A DNA stretch of 64,000 nucleotides, taken from the NCBI RefSeq assembly GCF_900116545.1, contig NZ_FPCK01000003.1:310001-374000 (forward strand), read 5' to 3'. Positions within the stretch are counted from its first letter, which is position 1. Every line of letters starts with the position of its first letter. Positions 56,072 through 64,000 of this stretch are shown here, in pieces. The stretch is from Devosia crocina. Lineage in GTDB: Bacteria; Pseudomonadota; Alphaproteobacteria; Rhizobiales; Devosiaceae. A program made the position numbers and the translations under genes. The notes below the pieces were generated by a model. The model saw only the letters and a program-made list of their open reading frames with translations, ran no database searches and was not told the origin of the DNA.

Positions 56072-58681
56072 GTGAGCGGCGAACGCTACAATCCGCGCGA
56101 AAGCGAACCGAAATGGCAAAAGGTCTGGGACGATGCGAAAAGCTTCGTGACGTCCAATGACGATCCGCGCGAGCCCTACTACGTCCTTGAGATGTTCCCC
56201 TATCCATCCGGCCGGATCCATATGGGTCACGTCCGCAACTATTCCATGGGCGATGTCGTCGCGCGCTATCATCGCGCCCGCGGCCGCAACGTGCTCCACC
56301 CCATGGGCTGGGATGCTTTCGGCCTGCCGGCGGAAAACGCCGCAATCGAGCGCAAGACCCATCCAGGCACCTGGACCTACCAGAATATCGAGGCGATGAA
56401 GGCGCAGCTCAAGTCGATGGGCCTTGCCATCGACTGGACACGCGAAATCGCCACATGTTCGCCCGAATACTACCAGCACCAGCAGTCGATGTTCATCGAC
56501 ATGCTCGAAGCTGGCCTCGTCACGCGAAAATCCTCCAAGGTCAATTGGGACCCTGTCGACATGACCGTGCTCGCTAATGAGCAGGTGATTGACGGCAAGG
56601 GCTGGCGCTCCGGAGCCGTAGTTGAGCAGCGCGAGCTGACCCAGTGGTTCTTCAAGATCTCCGATTTCGCCGAGGACCTGCTCGAAGCGCTCGATACGCT
56701 CACCGAATGGCCTGAAAAAGTGCGCACCATGCAGCGCAACTGGATCGGCAAGTCCGAGGGCCTGCGGCTCCTGTTCGAGCTGGAGCCGACTGAAAAGACC
56801 GATGTGACCAGCATCGAAGTTTTTACGACCCGGCCCGACACGATCTTCGGTGCCTCTTTCGTCGGGCTGTCGCCCGATCATCCACTGACCACTGCCCTGG
56901 CGGCCAGCAATGCAGATCTGGCTGAGTTTGTGGCCGAGTGTCACCGCCACGGCACCGCAACAGAAACGCTGGAGAAGGCCGAGAAGCAAGGTTTCGACAC
57001 GGGCCTGCGCGTCAAGCATCCTGTGATCGAAGGGCAAACCCTGCCCGTTTATGTCGCTAACTTCATCCTCATGGACTACGGCACCGGGGCAATCTTCGGC
57101 TGTCCGGCGCATGATCAGCGCGATCTTGATCTCGCGCGCAAATATGGGCTGTCGGTCAAGCCGGTGGTTCTCCCGCCCGGCGCTGATCCCGAGACCTTCT
57201 CGGTTGCAGATGAAGCCTATGTTGACGCTGGTAACATCTTCAATTCCGCCTTTCTTGACGGCCTTTCGATTGACGACGCCAAGCGCAAGATTGCCGAGTA
57301 TTTTGGCGCGCGGCAGGTCGACGGCAAGTCTCAGGGCACTGTCGAGACCAACTATCGCTTGCGCGATTGGGGTATCTCGCGTCAGCGCTATTGGGGCTGC
57401 CCGATACCGGTAATTCACTGTGAGGTTTGTGGCACGCTTCCGGTGCCGAAAAAGGACCTTCCAGTAAAACTCCCCGAAGACGTCACCTTCGACAAGCCGG
57501 GCAATGCGCTTGATCACCACCCCACCTGGAAACACGTGCATTGCCACCAGTGCGGTGCTTCTGCGCGGCGTGAAACCGATACCATGGACACTTTTGTCGA
57601 CAGCTCCTGGTACTATACGCGCTTCACCGCGCCGCACGCGGAAACGCCCACAGTCCCGGCCGTCGCCAATCGCTGGCTGCCGGTCGACCAATATATCGGG
57701 GGTGTCGAGCACGCGATTCTGCACCTGCTCTATTCGCGTTTCTTTACCCGCGCCATGAAGGCCATGGGCCATGTCGATGTCAGCGAACCCTTCAAGGGTC
57801 TTTTTACGCAGGGCATGGTGACGCACGAGACTTACAAATCGCAGTCCGGCGAGTGGGTAAACCCCACGGAGATCGCGATCGAAACAAATGGCGAAGCACG
57901 AACCGCCAAGCACATCCGCACTGGCGATCCGATCAGCATCGGTTCTGTCGAAAAGATGAGCAAGTCCAAGAAGAACGTGGTCGATCCCGACGAGATCGTT
58001 GCCACCTATGGTGCCGATACCGCCCGTTGGTTTATGCTCTCTGACTCTCCGCCGGAACGTGACGTGCAGTGGACCGAGGCCGGGGTCGAGGGCGCCAGCC
58101 GGTTCCAGCAACGCATCTGGCGCCTTGTCAATGAGACGATCGAACTCACAGCATCGCCTGCCGCATCCGTAGACGTCCAGGACGCAGGCGCGCTCGCCTT
58201 GCGCCGTATCATCCACCGCTCGGTTCATGGTGTAGCCGGCGATATCGAAGGCCTGCGCTTCAACCGCGCCGTGGCACAAATCTATGAACTCACGAACGCG
58301 CTGACCAAGGCATTGGCGTCGTCGCCCTCACCTGCCGTCACTGCTGCACTGCGCGAAGGCGCAGAGAAGCTGACAATACTTCTCAGCCCGATGATGCCGC
58401 ACCTTGCCGAAAGCTGCTGGTCGCTTATGGGCATGCATGGCCTGGTCGCAGATGCGTCCTGGCCCGATGTCGACCCTGCCCTATTGGTCGACAACGAAGT
58501 GACCATGCCGGTGCAGATCAATGGCAAACGACGTGCGGAAATTTCAGTGGCCAAAGGCACGCCGGCCGCTGAAGTCGAACGTCTGGTCTTGTCACTGGAA
58601 GAAGTCACGCGCATTCTCGAAGGCAAGGCGCCCAAAAAGATCGTTGTTGTGCCAGACAGGATCGTCAATGTCGTGGTCTAG
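56072..58681 (+). CDS. leuS: Leucyl-tRNA synthetase
   Basis: 869 residues with GTG start 56072. Class I motifs are PSGRIHMGH (HIGH-like) and EKMSKSKKN; the editing domain has the TTRPDT motif (quoted part [11 protein letters not shown]). It charges tRNA-Leu. The next gene, lptE, starts inside its last 14 bases. Order leuS-lptE-holA is typical of the lineage. Confidence 0.96.
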   Translation: MSGERYNPRESEPKWQKVWDDAKSFVTSNDDPREPYYVLEMFPYPSGRIHMGHVRNYSMGDVVARYHRARGRNVLHPMGWDAFGLPAENAAIERKTHPGTWTYQNIEAMKAQLKSMGLAIDWTREIATCSPEYYQHQQSMFIDMLEAGLVTRKSSKVNWDPVDMTVLANEQVIDGKGWRSGAVVEQRELTQWFFKISDFAEDLLEALDTLTEWPEKVRTMQRNWIGKSEGLRLLFELEPTEKTDVTSIEVFTTRPDTIFGASFVGLSPDHPLTTALAASNADLAEFVAECHRHGTATETLEKAEKQGFDTGLRVKHPVIEGQTLPVYVANFILMDYGTGAIFGCPAHDQRDLDLARKYGLSVKPVVLPPGADPETFSVADEAYVDAGNIFNSAFLDGLSIDDAKRKIAEYFGARQVDGKSQGTVETNYRLRDWGISRQRYWGCPIPVIHCEVCGTLPVPKKDLPVKLPEDVTFDKPGNALDHHPTWKHVHCHQCGASARRETDTMDTFVDSSWYYTRFTAPHAETPTVPAVANRWLPVDQYIGGVEHAILHLLYSRFFTRAMKAMGHVDVSEPFKGLFTQGMVTHETYKSQSGEWVNPTEIAIETNGEARTAKHIRTGDPISIGSVEKMSKSKKNVVDPDEIVATYGADTARWFMLSDSPPERDVQWTEAGVEGASRFQQRIWRLVNETIELTASPAASVDVQDAGALALRRIIHRSVHGVAGDIEGLRFNRAVAQIYELTNALTKALASSPSPAVTAALREGAEKLTILLSPMMPHLAESCWSLMGMHGLVADASWPDVDPALLVDNEVTMPVQINGKRRAEISVAKGTPAAEVERLVLSLEEVTRILEGKAPKKIVVVPDRIVNVVV

Positions 58682-59174
58682 GCTCAAGCCCCTTGTTGTC
58701 ACGACTGCGCTCTTGCTTGCGAGCGCAGCCGTTGGAGCCTGTTCTTTCCAGCCGGTCTATTCGGGTCGGCTGGCGGAAAACGCCCGCCTGGAGCTTGCCT
58801 ATGCGAGTCCGGCGACACGGCTGGAGCAGATCGTCTATCAGGATCTGGCGTTCCGCTTGGGAGAAGTAGAGAGCCCAACCGCACCACTCGTCAGCGTGAC
58901 AGTCAGCGCTGGCCTCTTCGAGCCATTCCTCAGCGCTACCGCCGACCCCAACAAGCTGCGAGAAGCCAATATAGTTGGTGTGCTGACCATCACACCGCGT
59001 GATGGAAAAGGAGGCGCGCCCATAACCATCACCCGCTCGGCCCGTGCTCAATATACTCATAGCGGCCAGGTTACGGCAGATAAGGCATCCGAGATCGAGG
59101 CGCAGGAGCGTGGTGCCCGCGCAGTGGCCCAGTCCTTGCGCCTTGCTGTACTTGCGGCTCTGGGGAGCCAATGA
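58668..59174 (+). CDS. lptE: LPS assembly lipoprotein LptE
   Basis: 168 residues from ATG 58668, overlapping leuS by 14 bases. A lipoprotein signal ending AAVGAC (Cys near residue 25) precedes the mature domain. With LptD it inserts lipopolysaccharide in the outer membrane. Overlaps holA by ATGA at its end. Sequence is divergent, as usual for LptE; placement between leuS and holA supports the call. Confidence 0.85.
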   Translation: MSWSRLKPLVVTTALLLASAAVGACSFQPVYSGRLAENARLELAYASPATRLEQIVYQDLAFRLGEVESPTAPLVSVTVSAGLFEPFLSATADPNKLREANIVGVLTITPRDGKGGAPITITRSARAQYTHSGQVTADKASEIEAQERGARAVAQSLRLAVLAALGSQ

Positions 59175-60193
59175 CGGCTCTCAAAGCACATGAGGTTGCG
59201 CGTTTTCTCGCGCGGCCTGATCTTTCCGAGGGCATTTTCCTGGCCTACGGACCAGATGGTGGGCTTGTGCGCGAAACCGCGCAACGGCTGATCCGCTATC
59301 TCAGCGGCGAAGATCCGGCCGCTGCGAATGTCACCATTTTCGATGGTCCGGAACTGGACGCAGAACCCGGGCGCCTGATTACCGAGGCACGCAGCGTCTC
59401 ACTCTTTGGCGGGAAACGCATCATACGCGTTCGCAGTGCCGGCAAGGCTCTGGTGATGCCGCTTACGGAACTCCGCGACGATCCCGGGGGCACGGCTATT
59501 GTCCTCGAGGCTGGCAATCTGACGCCGCGCGACGCGTTGCGTGCGCTGGTCGAAGCGGCCAGGCTCGGCCGCGCCCTTCCCTGCTATCCCGATACCGACG
59601 AGACGCTCACCAACCTCATGCGGGAGAGTTTCAACCAGAGCGGCATTCGGATCGACACCGATGTGATTCCGACATTGCGCGACATCCTGGGGAATGATCG
59701 GGAAATCACCCGCAGAGAGCTAGAAAAGCTGACTCTTTACGCCGCGGGCACCAAAACATTGACGCGGGAAGACGTCCTTACCCTCTGCGCTGACAATGGC
59801 GCTCTCGCTATTGATGCCATCTTGGATGCGACCGGCGGTGGCCACGCGGAAAAACTGGAAATGGCGCTCAATCGGGCTTTGGCCGCGTCGATCAATCCAC
59901 AGCAGCTCCTCGCCATGCTGACCAGCCACTTTGCCGCCCTAAGACGCTGGCGTGTGGACGTCGACAACGGCAAGTCGGCACGCGCCGTTCTCGACAGCGC
60001 CCGTCCAAAGCCCCACTTTTCACGTATTGGCCAGATGGAGCAGCAATTGCGCCTTTGGTCCGAGCCGGCGTTGGCCATGGCCGCCGATCGCCTTCTTCAG
60101 GCAACCAGCGATACGAGACGAAAACCGGCGTTAAGCGAAACCGTTCTGAGGCGCACAACGCTGGCGCTTTGCATGATGGCAGCGACCCACTAG
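59171..60193 (+). CDS. holA: DNA polymerase III subunit delta
   Basis: 340 residues, ATG overlapping lptE by ATGA. The HolA pattern is present: an ATPase-like N-domain (LARPDLSEGIFLAYGPDGGLV), middle clamp-opening domain, and C-terminal helical collar. It is the clamp-loader wrench. Convergent with parB; a parS-like site lies between. Confidence 0.9.
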   Translation: MTALKAHEVARFLARPDLSEGIFLAYGPDGGLVRETAQRLIRYLSGEDPAAANVTIFDGPELDAEPGRLITEARSVSLFGGKRIIRVRSAGKALVMPLTELRDDPGGTAIVLEAGNLTPRDALRALVEAARLGRALPCYPDTDETLTNLMRESFNQSGIRIDTDVIPTLRDILGNDREITRRELEKLTLYAAGTKTLTREDVLTLCADNGALAIDAILDATGGGHAEKLEMALNRALAASINPQQLLAMLTSHFAALRRWRVDVDNGKSARAVLDSARPKPHFSRIGQMEQQLRLWSEPALAMAADRLLQATSDTRRKPALSETVLRRTTLALCMMAATH

Positions 60194-60196
60194 CTG

Positions 60197-60212
60197 TGTT
60201 TCACGTGGATCA
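60197..60212. promoter_or_regulatory. parS-like site (14/16) between holA and parB
   Basis: TGTTTCACGTGGATCA, two mismatches to the parS consensus. In the 33-base gap between convergent holA and parB. Confidence 0.7.
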
Positions 60213-60226
60213 CTCCCACTTGGCGC

Positions 60227-61102
60227 CTAGTTGAACTGTCCGGTCAGCTTGTGGCAAAGCGCGTCGAGCTGCTCGAGTGTCTTGTAACGGATTTCGACCC
60301 GGCCACCCCGCTCGGAATGGCTAAGCGACACCGACAATCCCAGCACATCGGAAAGTTTGCGCTCAAGCGCTACGGTGTCCGCATCGCGGTACGGTTCTTC
60401 CAACGGCTTTTTCTTGGCAGGAACATCGCGTTGCTGGCTCAAAGCCTCAGCTTCGCGCACAGAAAGACCCCGATCTACAATCTGACGCGCAAGATCTGAC
60501 GGATCTGTCACAGTAATCAGTGTTCGGGCGTGACCGGCCGTCAACGTGCCGCTCGACACCATGCCACGGACATCTTCAGGGAGCTTGAGGAGGCGCAGAG
60601 TATTGGCGACATGCGAGCGGCTCTTGCCGATCACCTGAGCCAGGTCCTGCTGGGTGTAATCGAACTGCTCGATCAACTGCCCATAGCCCATAGCCTCTTC
60701 AAGTGGATTCAGGTCAGCGCGCTGAACATTTTCGATGATTGCAAGTTCGAGTGCTTCCTTGTCATCGACTTCGCGAACAATGACTGGCACATCGTGAAGC
60801 CCAGCCTTCTGTGCTGCCCGCCAGCGGCGCTCTCCAGCAATCAGCTCGAAAATATTGGGATCATCCGTCGGTCGCACCAGCAAGGGCGACATTACGCCCT
60901 TTTCGCGAATAGAATTTGTGAGTTCTTCCAGCTGGTCCGCATCGAACGTCCGGCGTGGATTGGCGCGGTTGGCGATGATGAAGTCGACAGGCAGACGTTT
61001 ACCGGAGGATCCCGTATCTGTGACACGTGACGCTTCTAGGGTCGCCATATCCCCGATCAGTGCTGCAAGCCCGCGGCCAAGACGTGTTGGTTTATCGGTC
61101 AT
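60227..61102 (-). CDS. parB: Chromosome-partitioning protein ParB
   Basis: 291 residues from ATG 61102. The CTP-binding GERRWRAAQKAG motif, KorB-like HTH (DYTQQDLAQVIGKSRSHVANTLRLLKLP, quoted part only DYTQQDLAQVIGKSR) and C-terminal dimer domain are present. It binds parS and spreads to segregate the origin region. Ends beside a parS-like site and follows parA by 10 bases. Confidence 0.96.
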   Translation of the reverse strand: MTDKPTRLGRGLAALIGDMATLEASRVTDTGSSGKRLPVDFIIANRANPRRTFDADQLEELTNSIREKGVMSPLLVRPTDDPNIFELIAGERRWRAAQKAGLHDVPVIVREVDDKEALELAIIENVQRADLNPLEEAMGYGQLIEQFDYTQQDLAQVIGKSRSHVANTLRLLKLPEDVRGMVSSGTLTAGHARTLITVTDPSDLARQIVDRGLSVREAEALSQQRDVPAKKKPLEEPYRDADTVALERKLSDVLGLSVSLSHSERGGRVEIRYKTLEQLDALCHKLTGQFN

Positions 61103-61112
61103 CACGCCGCTC

Positions 61113-61913
61113 CTATGCTGCAACCAAACGCCGCTCACGGCGAATAACCTCGGTAGCCAAACGCAAATAGGCTTGGCTCCCAGCGCATTTCAGATCGTAA
61201 AGCAGCGCTGGTTTGCCGTAAGACGGCGCCTCAGATAGCCGCACATTTCGGGGGATCACTGTGTCATAGACCAGCTCTCCCATTTCGCTGCGCACATCGG
61301 CCAGAACCTGTTCAGAGAGGTTGTTGCGCTTGTCGAACATGGTCATGACCACGCCCTGAATCGACAATCTTGGATTCAGTGTCGATCGAATCTGTTCGAT
61401 TGTCTGCAGCAGCTGACTCAAACCTTCCAATGCGAAAAATTCGCACTGCAAGGGAACAAGCACTGCATCGGCGGCCACCAGCGAATTGACGGTGAGTAGG
61501 TTGAGCGAAGGTGGACAGTCGATGAGGATATAGCTCACCTCCTGGTCATTGATCCGCATGTCTTCCATGGCTTTGAAGGCGGCACGCAGTTTGTGCGCGC
61601 GGTCACCCTGGCCCGCGATCGTTAGTTCGACGCCCAAAAGGTCCATGGTAGAAGGGACGATAGCCACGTTGGGGACGGTGGTCATGATCGCGGCTTCAGC
61701 AACAGATGCCTCCCCGACCAAGATATCGTAGGCCGAGATTTCTCGGTCGTGCCGTGATATACCAAGACCCGTCGACGCGTTGCCCTGCGGATCCAGATCG
61801 ACGATCAGCACACGCTCGCCAATCGCTGCAAGTGCAGTAGCGAGGTTTATGGCTGTGGTCGTTTTTCCGACGCCGCCTTTTTGATTTGCCAAGGTCAGGA
61901 TACGGGGTGCCAA
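61113..61913 (-). CDS. parA: Chromosome-partitioning ATPase ParA
   Basis: 266 residues starting at TTG 61913 with GGAGG seven bases upstream. Deviant Walker A is ANQKGGVGKTTT; ILIDCPPSLNLLTV is Walker B. It drives parS-ParB segregation. Located 22 bases after rsmG. Confidence 0.96.
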   Translation of the reverse strand: MAPRILTLANQKGGVGKTTTAINLATALAAIGERVLIVDLDPQGNASTGLGISRHDREISAYDILVGEASVAEAAIMTTVPNVAIVPSTMDLLGVELTIAGQGDRAHKLRAAFKAMEDMRINDQEVSYILIDCPPSLNLLTVNSLVAADAVLVPLQCEFFALEGLSQLLQTIEQIRSTLNPRLSIQGVVMTMFDKRNNLSEQVLADVRSEMGELVYDTVIPRNVRLSEAPSYGKPALLYDLKCAGSQAYLRLATEVIRRERRLVAA

Positions 61914-61935
61914 GAGAAGGCCTCCAGATTAGCCG

Positions 61936-62583
61936 CTAAGACACAGGTTTCCTGCAAAGATTCCTGAGAGTTAGAATCACGCCGGACGGATCGGTGTCAC
62001 TCCTTGCTATTAACACGTCGTGCTCCCATAAGGCATCCGCCTCACGGATTTCATCAACATGTTCCCGGCCTTTGTGAAGGATGGCGCGTGTTTGCACACC
62101 GAAAAAGGGCGCCATCCAGGCGCAAAGCTGCGGCAAGGCGGCCAGCGCTCGGGACGTGATAACATCCGGAACTGGTGTTTCACGTGAATCAACTTGGTCG
62201 CTTCGTCTACCGATAACAGTGACGTTGAGATCAAGTTCGCGCGCAACGGTTCTGAGAAAGCTTACTTTGCGAGCAGTCGGCTCAATCAAGGTAAAATGCC
62301 GCTCTGTTCCCTTCGATGCGATCGCCAATGGCAGAGCCGGAAATCCTCCTCCACTGCCGAGGTCCAGAAACTCCCGGTCAGTGCCCTCGAGGTAACGCAG
62401 CAATTGAAGACTGTCGGCAAAATGGCGCGTCCAAACGTCAGTCAGTGTTTCACGTGAAACAAGATTCTGCACAGCCTGCCATTTCGCCAGCAAACGAGCA
62501 AAGGATTCCAGGTCGTGTGTGACTTTGTCCAGTGGTCGACTGAGCAGTGCTGCATACGGCTGAACGGCGTCTTTGTTACTCAT
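61936..62583 (-). CDS. rsmG: 16S rRNA (guanine527-N7)-methyltransferase RsmG
   Basis: 215 residues from ATG 62583, which overlaps the mnmG stop by one base (TGATG). SAM motif LDLGSGGGFP and the NLVSRETL start fit. A parS sequence lies inside the coding region at 62446-62461 and another at 62176-62191. Translationally coupled to mnmG. Confidence 0.94.
   Translation of the reverse strand: MSNKDAVQPYAALLSRPLDKVTHDLESFARLLAKWQAVQNLVSRETLTDVWTRHFADSLQLLRYLEGTDREFLDLGSGGGFPALPLAIASKGTERHFTLIEPTARKVSFLRTVARELDLNVTVIGRRSDQVDSRETPVPDVITSRALAALPQLCAWMAPFFGVQTRAILHKGREHVDEIREADALWEHDVLIARSDTDPSGVILTLRNLCRKPVS
62176..62191. promoter_or_regulatory. parS-like site (15/16) in rsmG
   Basis: TGTTTCACGTGAATCA, one mismatch to the consensus, inside rsmG and 270 bases from the perfect site. 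Confidence 0.8.
62446..62461. promoter_or_regulatory. Perfect parS site in rsmG
   Basis: TGTTTCACGTGAAACA exactly matches the parS consensus, as a perfect 16-base palindrome inside rsmG. Together with the neighbouring sites it marks the ParB loading zone near the origin. Confidence 0.95.
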
Positions 62584-64000
62584 CAACTCGCCTTTTGCAA
62601 CCAACCCCGACGAAGTACGGCAAGGAGCAAGGTCACAGCTGCGGGAGTCATCCCGTCCATGGCTTGCGCTTGCGCTATCGTCTGGGGACGAAACTGCGTC
62701 AACTTCTGTCGCAGCTCGTTGGAAAGGCCTGGGATGCTCGCATAATCGAGATCATCGGGAATCTGGCGCTGTTCGTCCCGTCGCATAGTTTCTATGTCGT
62801 TCTGCTGCCGATCAAGATACACCGCATATTGCGCATCGATGCTGAGCTGTTCCCGAGCATCCTCTGCCACGCTCGTGAGCTCTGGCCACAATCTGATTAC
62901 GTCACCCCAGCTTACTTCGGGATAGGAGAGCAGTTCAAAAGCGCTGCGCTTTTTTCCATCCTCGTTCACCGCAATACCAGCTTTCCGCGCGGCGTTCGGC
63001 GATGTCTGCAGCGCACGAAGCACTGTACGCCCATGCTCCAGCTGCTGAGTCTTGTGGGAAAAAAGCGACTGTCGCTCCTCACCGACCAAGCCCTTCTCAA
63101 TCGCCAGAGGGGTCAAACGCTGATCCGCATTATCCGCTCTCAAATGCAGTCGGAATTCGGCCCGGGATGTAAACATGCGATAGGGCTCCGACACCCCCCG
63201 CGTGACGAGATCATCCACCATCACGCCGAGATAGCTTTCTGTTCGAGACAGAATCAGGGGCTCGGCACCGCGACCCGCAAGCGCAGCATTGGTGCCTGCC
63301 AGAAGACCTTGAGCCGCAGCTTCTTCATACCCAGTGGTACCATTGATCTGACCAGCCAAATAGAGCCCTGGCAGCCGCTTTGTCTCCAGCGTTGGCCGAA
63401 GCTCTCGGGGATCAACGTAGTCATACTCGATCGCATAACCTGGGCGGACAATTCTGACATTTTCCAACCCCGGCATGGAGCGCAGGAAACGTTCCTGGAC
63501 ATCGACTGGCAGAGAAGTAGACAGGCCATTAGGGTAAACAGTGTCCTCGTTTAAGCCTTCGGGTTCCAGGAAGATCTGGTGGCTTTCCCGATCGGCGAAG
63601 CGGACAATCTTGTCCTCGATCGAAGGGCAATACCGCGGACCGCGGGATTGAATGCGACCGGAATACATCGCCGAGCGATGAAGATTGTCGGCGATAATCT
63701 TGTGCGTGTCGGCAGTCGTTCGCGTAATGTGACAGGAGACCTGCTGATTGGTGATTTCCTTGGTCAGCGCTGAGAAAGCCTCTGGTGGGGCGTCGCCAGG
63801 CTGCTCTTCCAGGACGGAATAATCGATCGAGTTTTTGTCGAGGCGGGCTGGTGTACCCGTCTTGAGCCGGCCGAGTTGCAGTTCCAGCGCTTCGAGCCTT
63901 TTGGACAAACCCAGCACCGGCTTCTCGCCGACACGCCCGGCGGGAACCGTTTCTTCACCACGGTGAATAAGACCCCGGAGGAAAGTGCCTGTGGTCAGAA
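62583..64000 (-). CDS. mnmG: tRNA uridine 5-carboxymethylaminomethyl modification enzyme MnmG (5' end outside window)
   Basis: The last 472 codons are visible, the frame running to the window edge; the start is outside. Recognisable parts are [16 protein letters not shown] (FAD domain) and the [13 protein letters not shown] and [15 protein letters not shown] regions, ending in the helical tRNA-binding domain. With MnmE it modifies U34 of several tRNAs. A Met near 63917 is internal. Order mnmG-rsmG-parA-parB follows. Confidence 0.95.
   Translation of the reverse strand, partial: LTTGTFLRGLIHRGEETVPAGRVGEKPVLGLSKRLEALELQLGRLKTGTPARLDKNSIDYSVLEEQPGDAPPEAFSALTKEITNQQVSCHITRTTADTHKIIADNLHRSAMYSGRIQSRGPRYCPSIEDKIVRFADRESHQIFLEPEGLNEDTVYPNGLSTSLPVDVQERFLRSMPGLENVRIVRPGYAIEYDYVDPRELRPTLETKRLPGLYLAGQINGTTGYEEAAAQGLLAGTNAALAGRGAEPLILSRTESYLGVMVDDLVTRGVSEPYRMFTSRAEFRLHLRADNADQRLTPLAIEKGLVGEERQSLFSHKTQQLEHGRTVLRALQTSPNAARKAGIAVNEDGKKRSAFELLSYPEVSWGDVIRLWPELTSVAEDAREQLSIDAQYAVYLDRQQNDIETMRRDEQRQIPDDLDYASIPGLSNELRQKLTQFRPQTIAQAQAMDGMTPAAVTLLLAVLRRGWLQKAS

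Noticed and set aside
55505..58279. 924-codon open frame antisense to leuS and yggS
   Set aside because: Same by-product of codon bias; it crosses two confirmed genes on both strands.

Overview
The window looks like the chromosome of a high-GC alphaproteobacterium of the order Hyphomicrobiales (Rhizobiales), possibly in the Devosia/Pelagibacterium neighbourhood (family-level guess only). The signs are the blocks mnmG-rsmG-parA-parB and leuS-lptE-holA, the hem block with a Mic60-like gene divergent from tsaD-gpsA-yciI-EVE, CcmABCDG haem export, tandem IalB-type secreted proteins, a DUF2794 gene, an imuA-imuB-dnaE2 cassette behind a GTTC-N7-GTTC LexA box, and a TTAA-N7-TTAA CtrA-type box. No phage, transposase, integrase or CRISPR array was seen. 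Most of the window is housekeeping DNA.

Layout. 1-3.6 kb: end of a PAS-HTH regulator, then three overlapping TadG/TadE-type pilus-assembly genes. 3.6-9.1 kb: FadR-type regulator divergent from an M20 peptidase, DUF1304, deoD, an SRPBCC protein, argC and a small acetyltransferase-like protein. 9.4-12.2 kb: ccmABCDG on the minus strand, including a 54-codon ccmD. 12.3-20.4 kb: aconitase, DUF1223, DUF2794, GNAT, BI-1, thpR and two IalB paralogues. 20.6-28.8 kb: H+-pyrophosphatase, PAS-PAS-GGDEF-EAL, argG with a kinase-like partner, LysE exporter, rlmJ and a PMP3 peptide. 28.8-36.5 kb: HNH, rlmN, yggT, dedA, typA, a NaChBac-type channel, ppa, a frameshifted universal stress gene and terB. 36.7-42.6 kb: the SOS mutasome. 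42.6-50.3 kb: phhB, tRNA-Thr(CGT), hemY-mic60-hemD-hemC, and divergent tsaD-gpsA-yciI-EVE. 50.3-59.2 kb: rimM-trmD-rplS, xth, a cNMP-binding protein, an OmpR-type regulator, yggS and leuS-lptE. 59.2-64 kb: holA, parB, parA, rsmG and the 3' part of mnmG.

How it fits together. The parAB end carries one perfect and two near-perfect parS sites within about 2.3 kb, so this end is probably near the replication origin; two weaker parS-like sites lie further away. The ccm genes make the haem exporter and a thiol reductase for cytochrome c maturation, and the hem genes supply early tetrapyrrole synthesis. imuA, imuB and dnaE2 overlap and should be co-expressed on DNA damage. Several gene pairs overlap by ATGA, TTGA or TGATG, implying translational coupling.

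Less expected items are a one-base frameshift in a Usp gene, a 36-nt dispersed palindrome in two copies with compensatory changes, an orphan minus-strand terminator that may end a small RNA, a P-loop gene remnant, a CtrA-type box before a c-di-GMP gene, and a 309-base gap with repeated TTTGCAAA motifs. I found no clearly novel multi-gene system.
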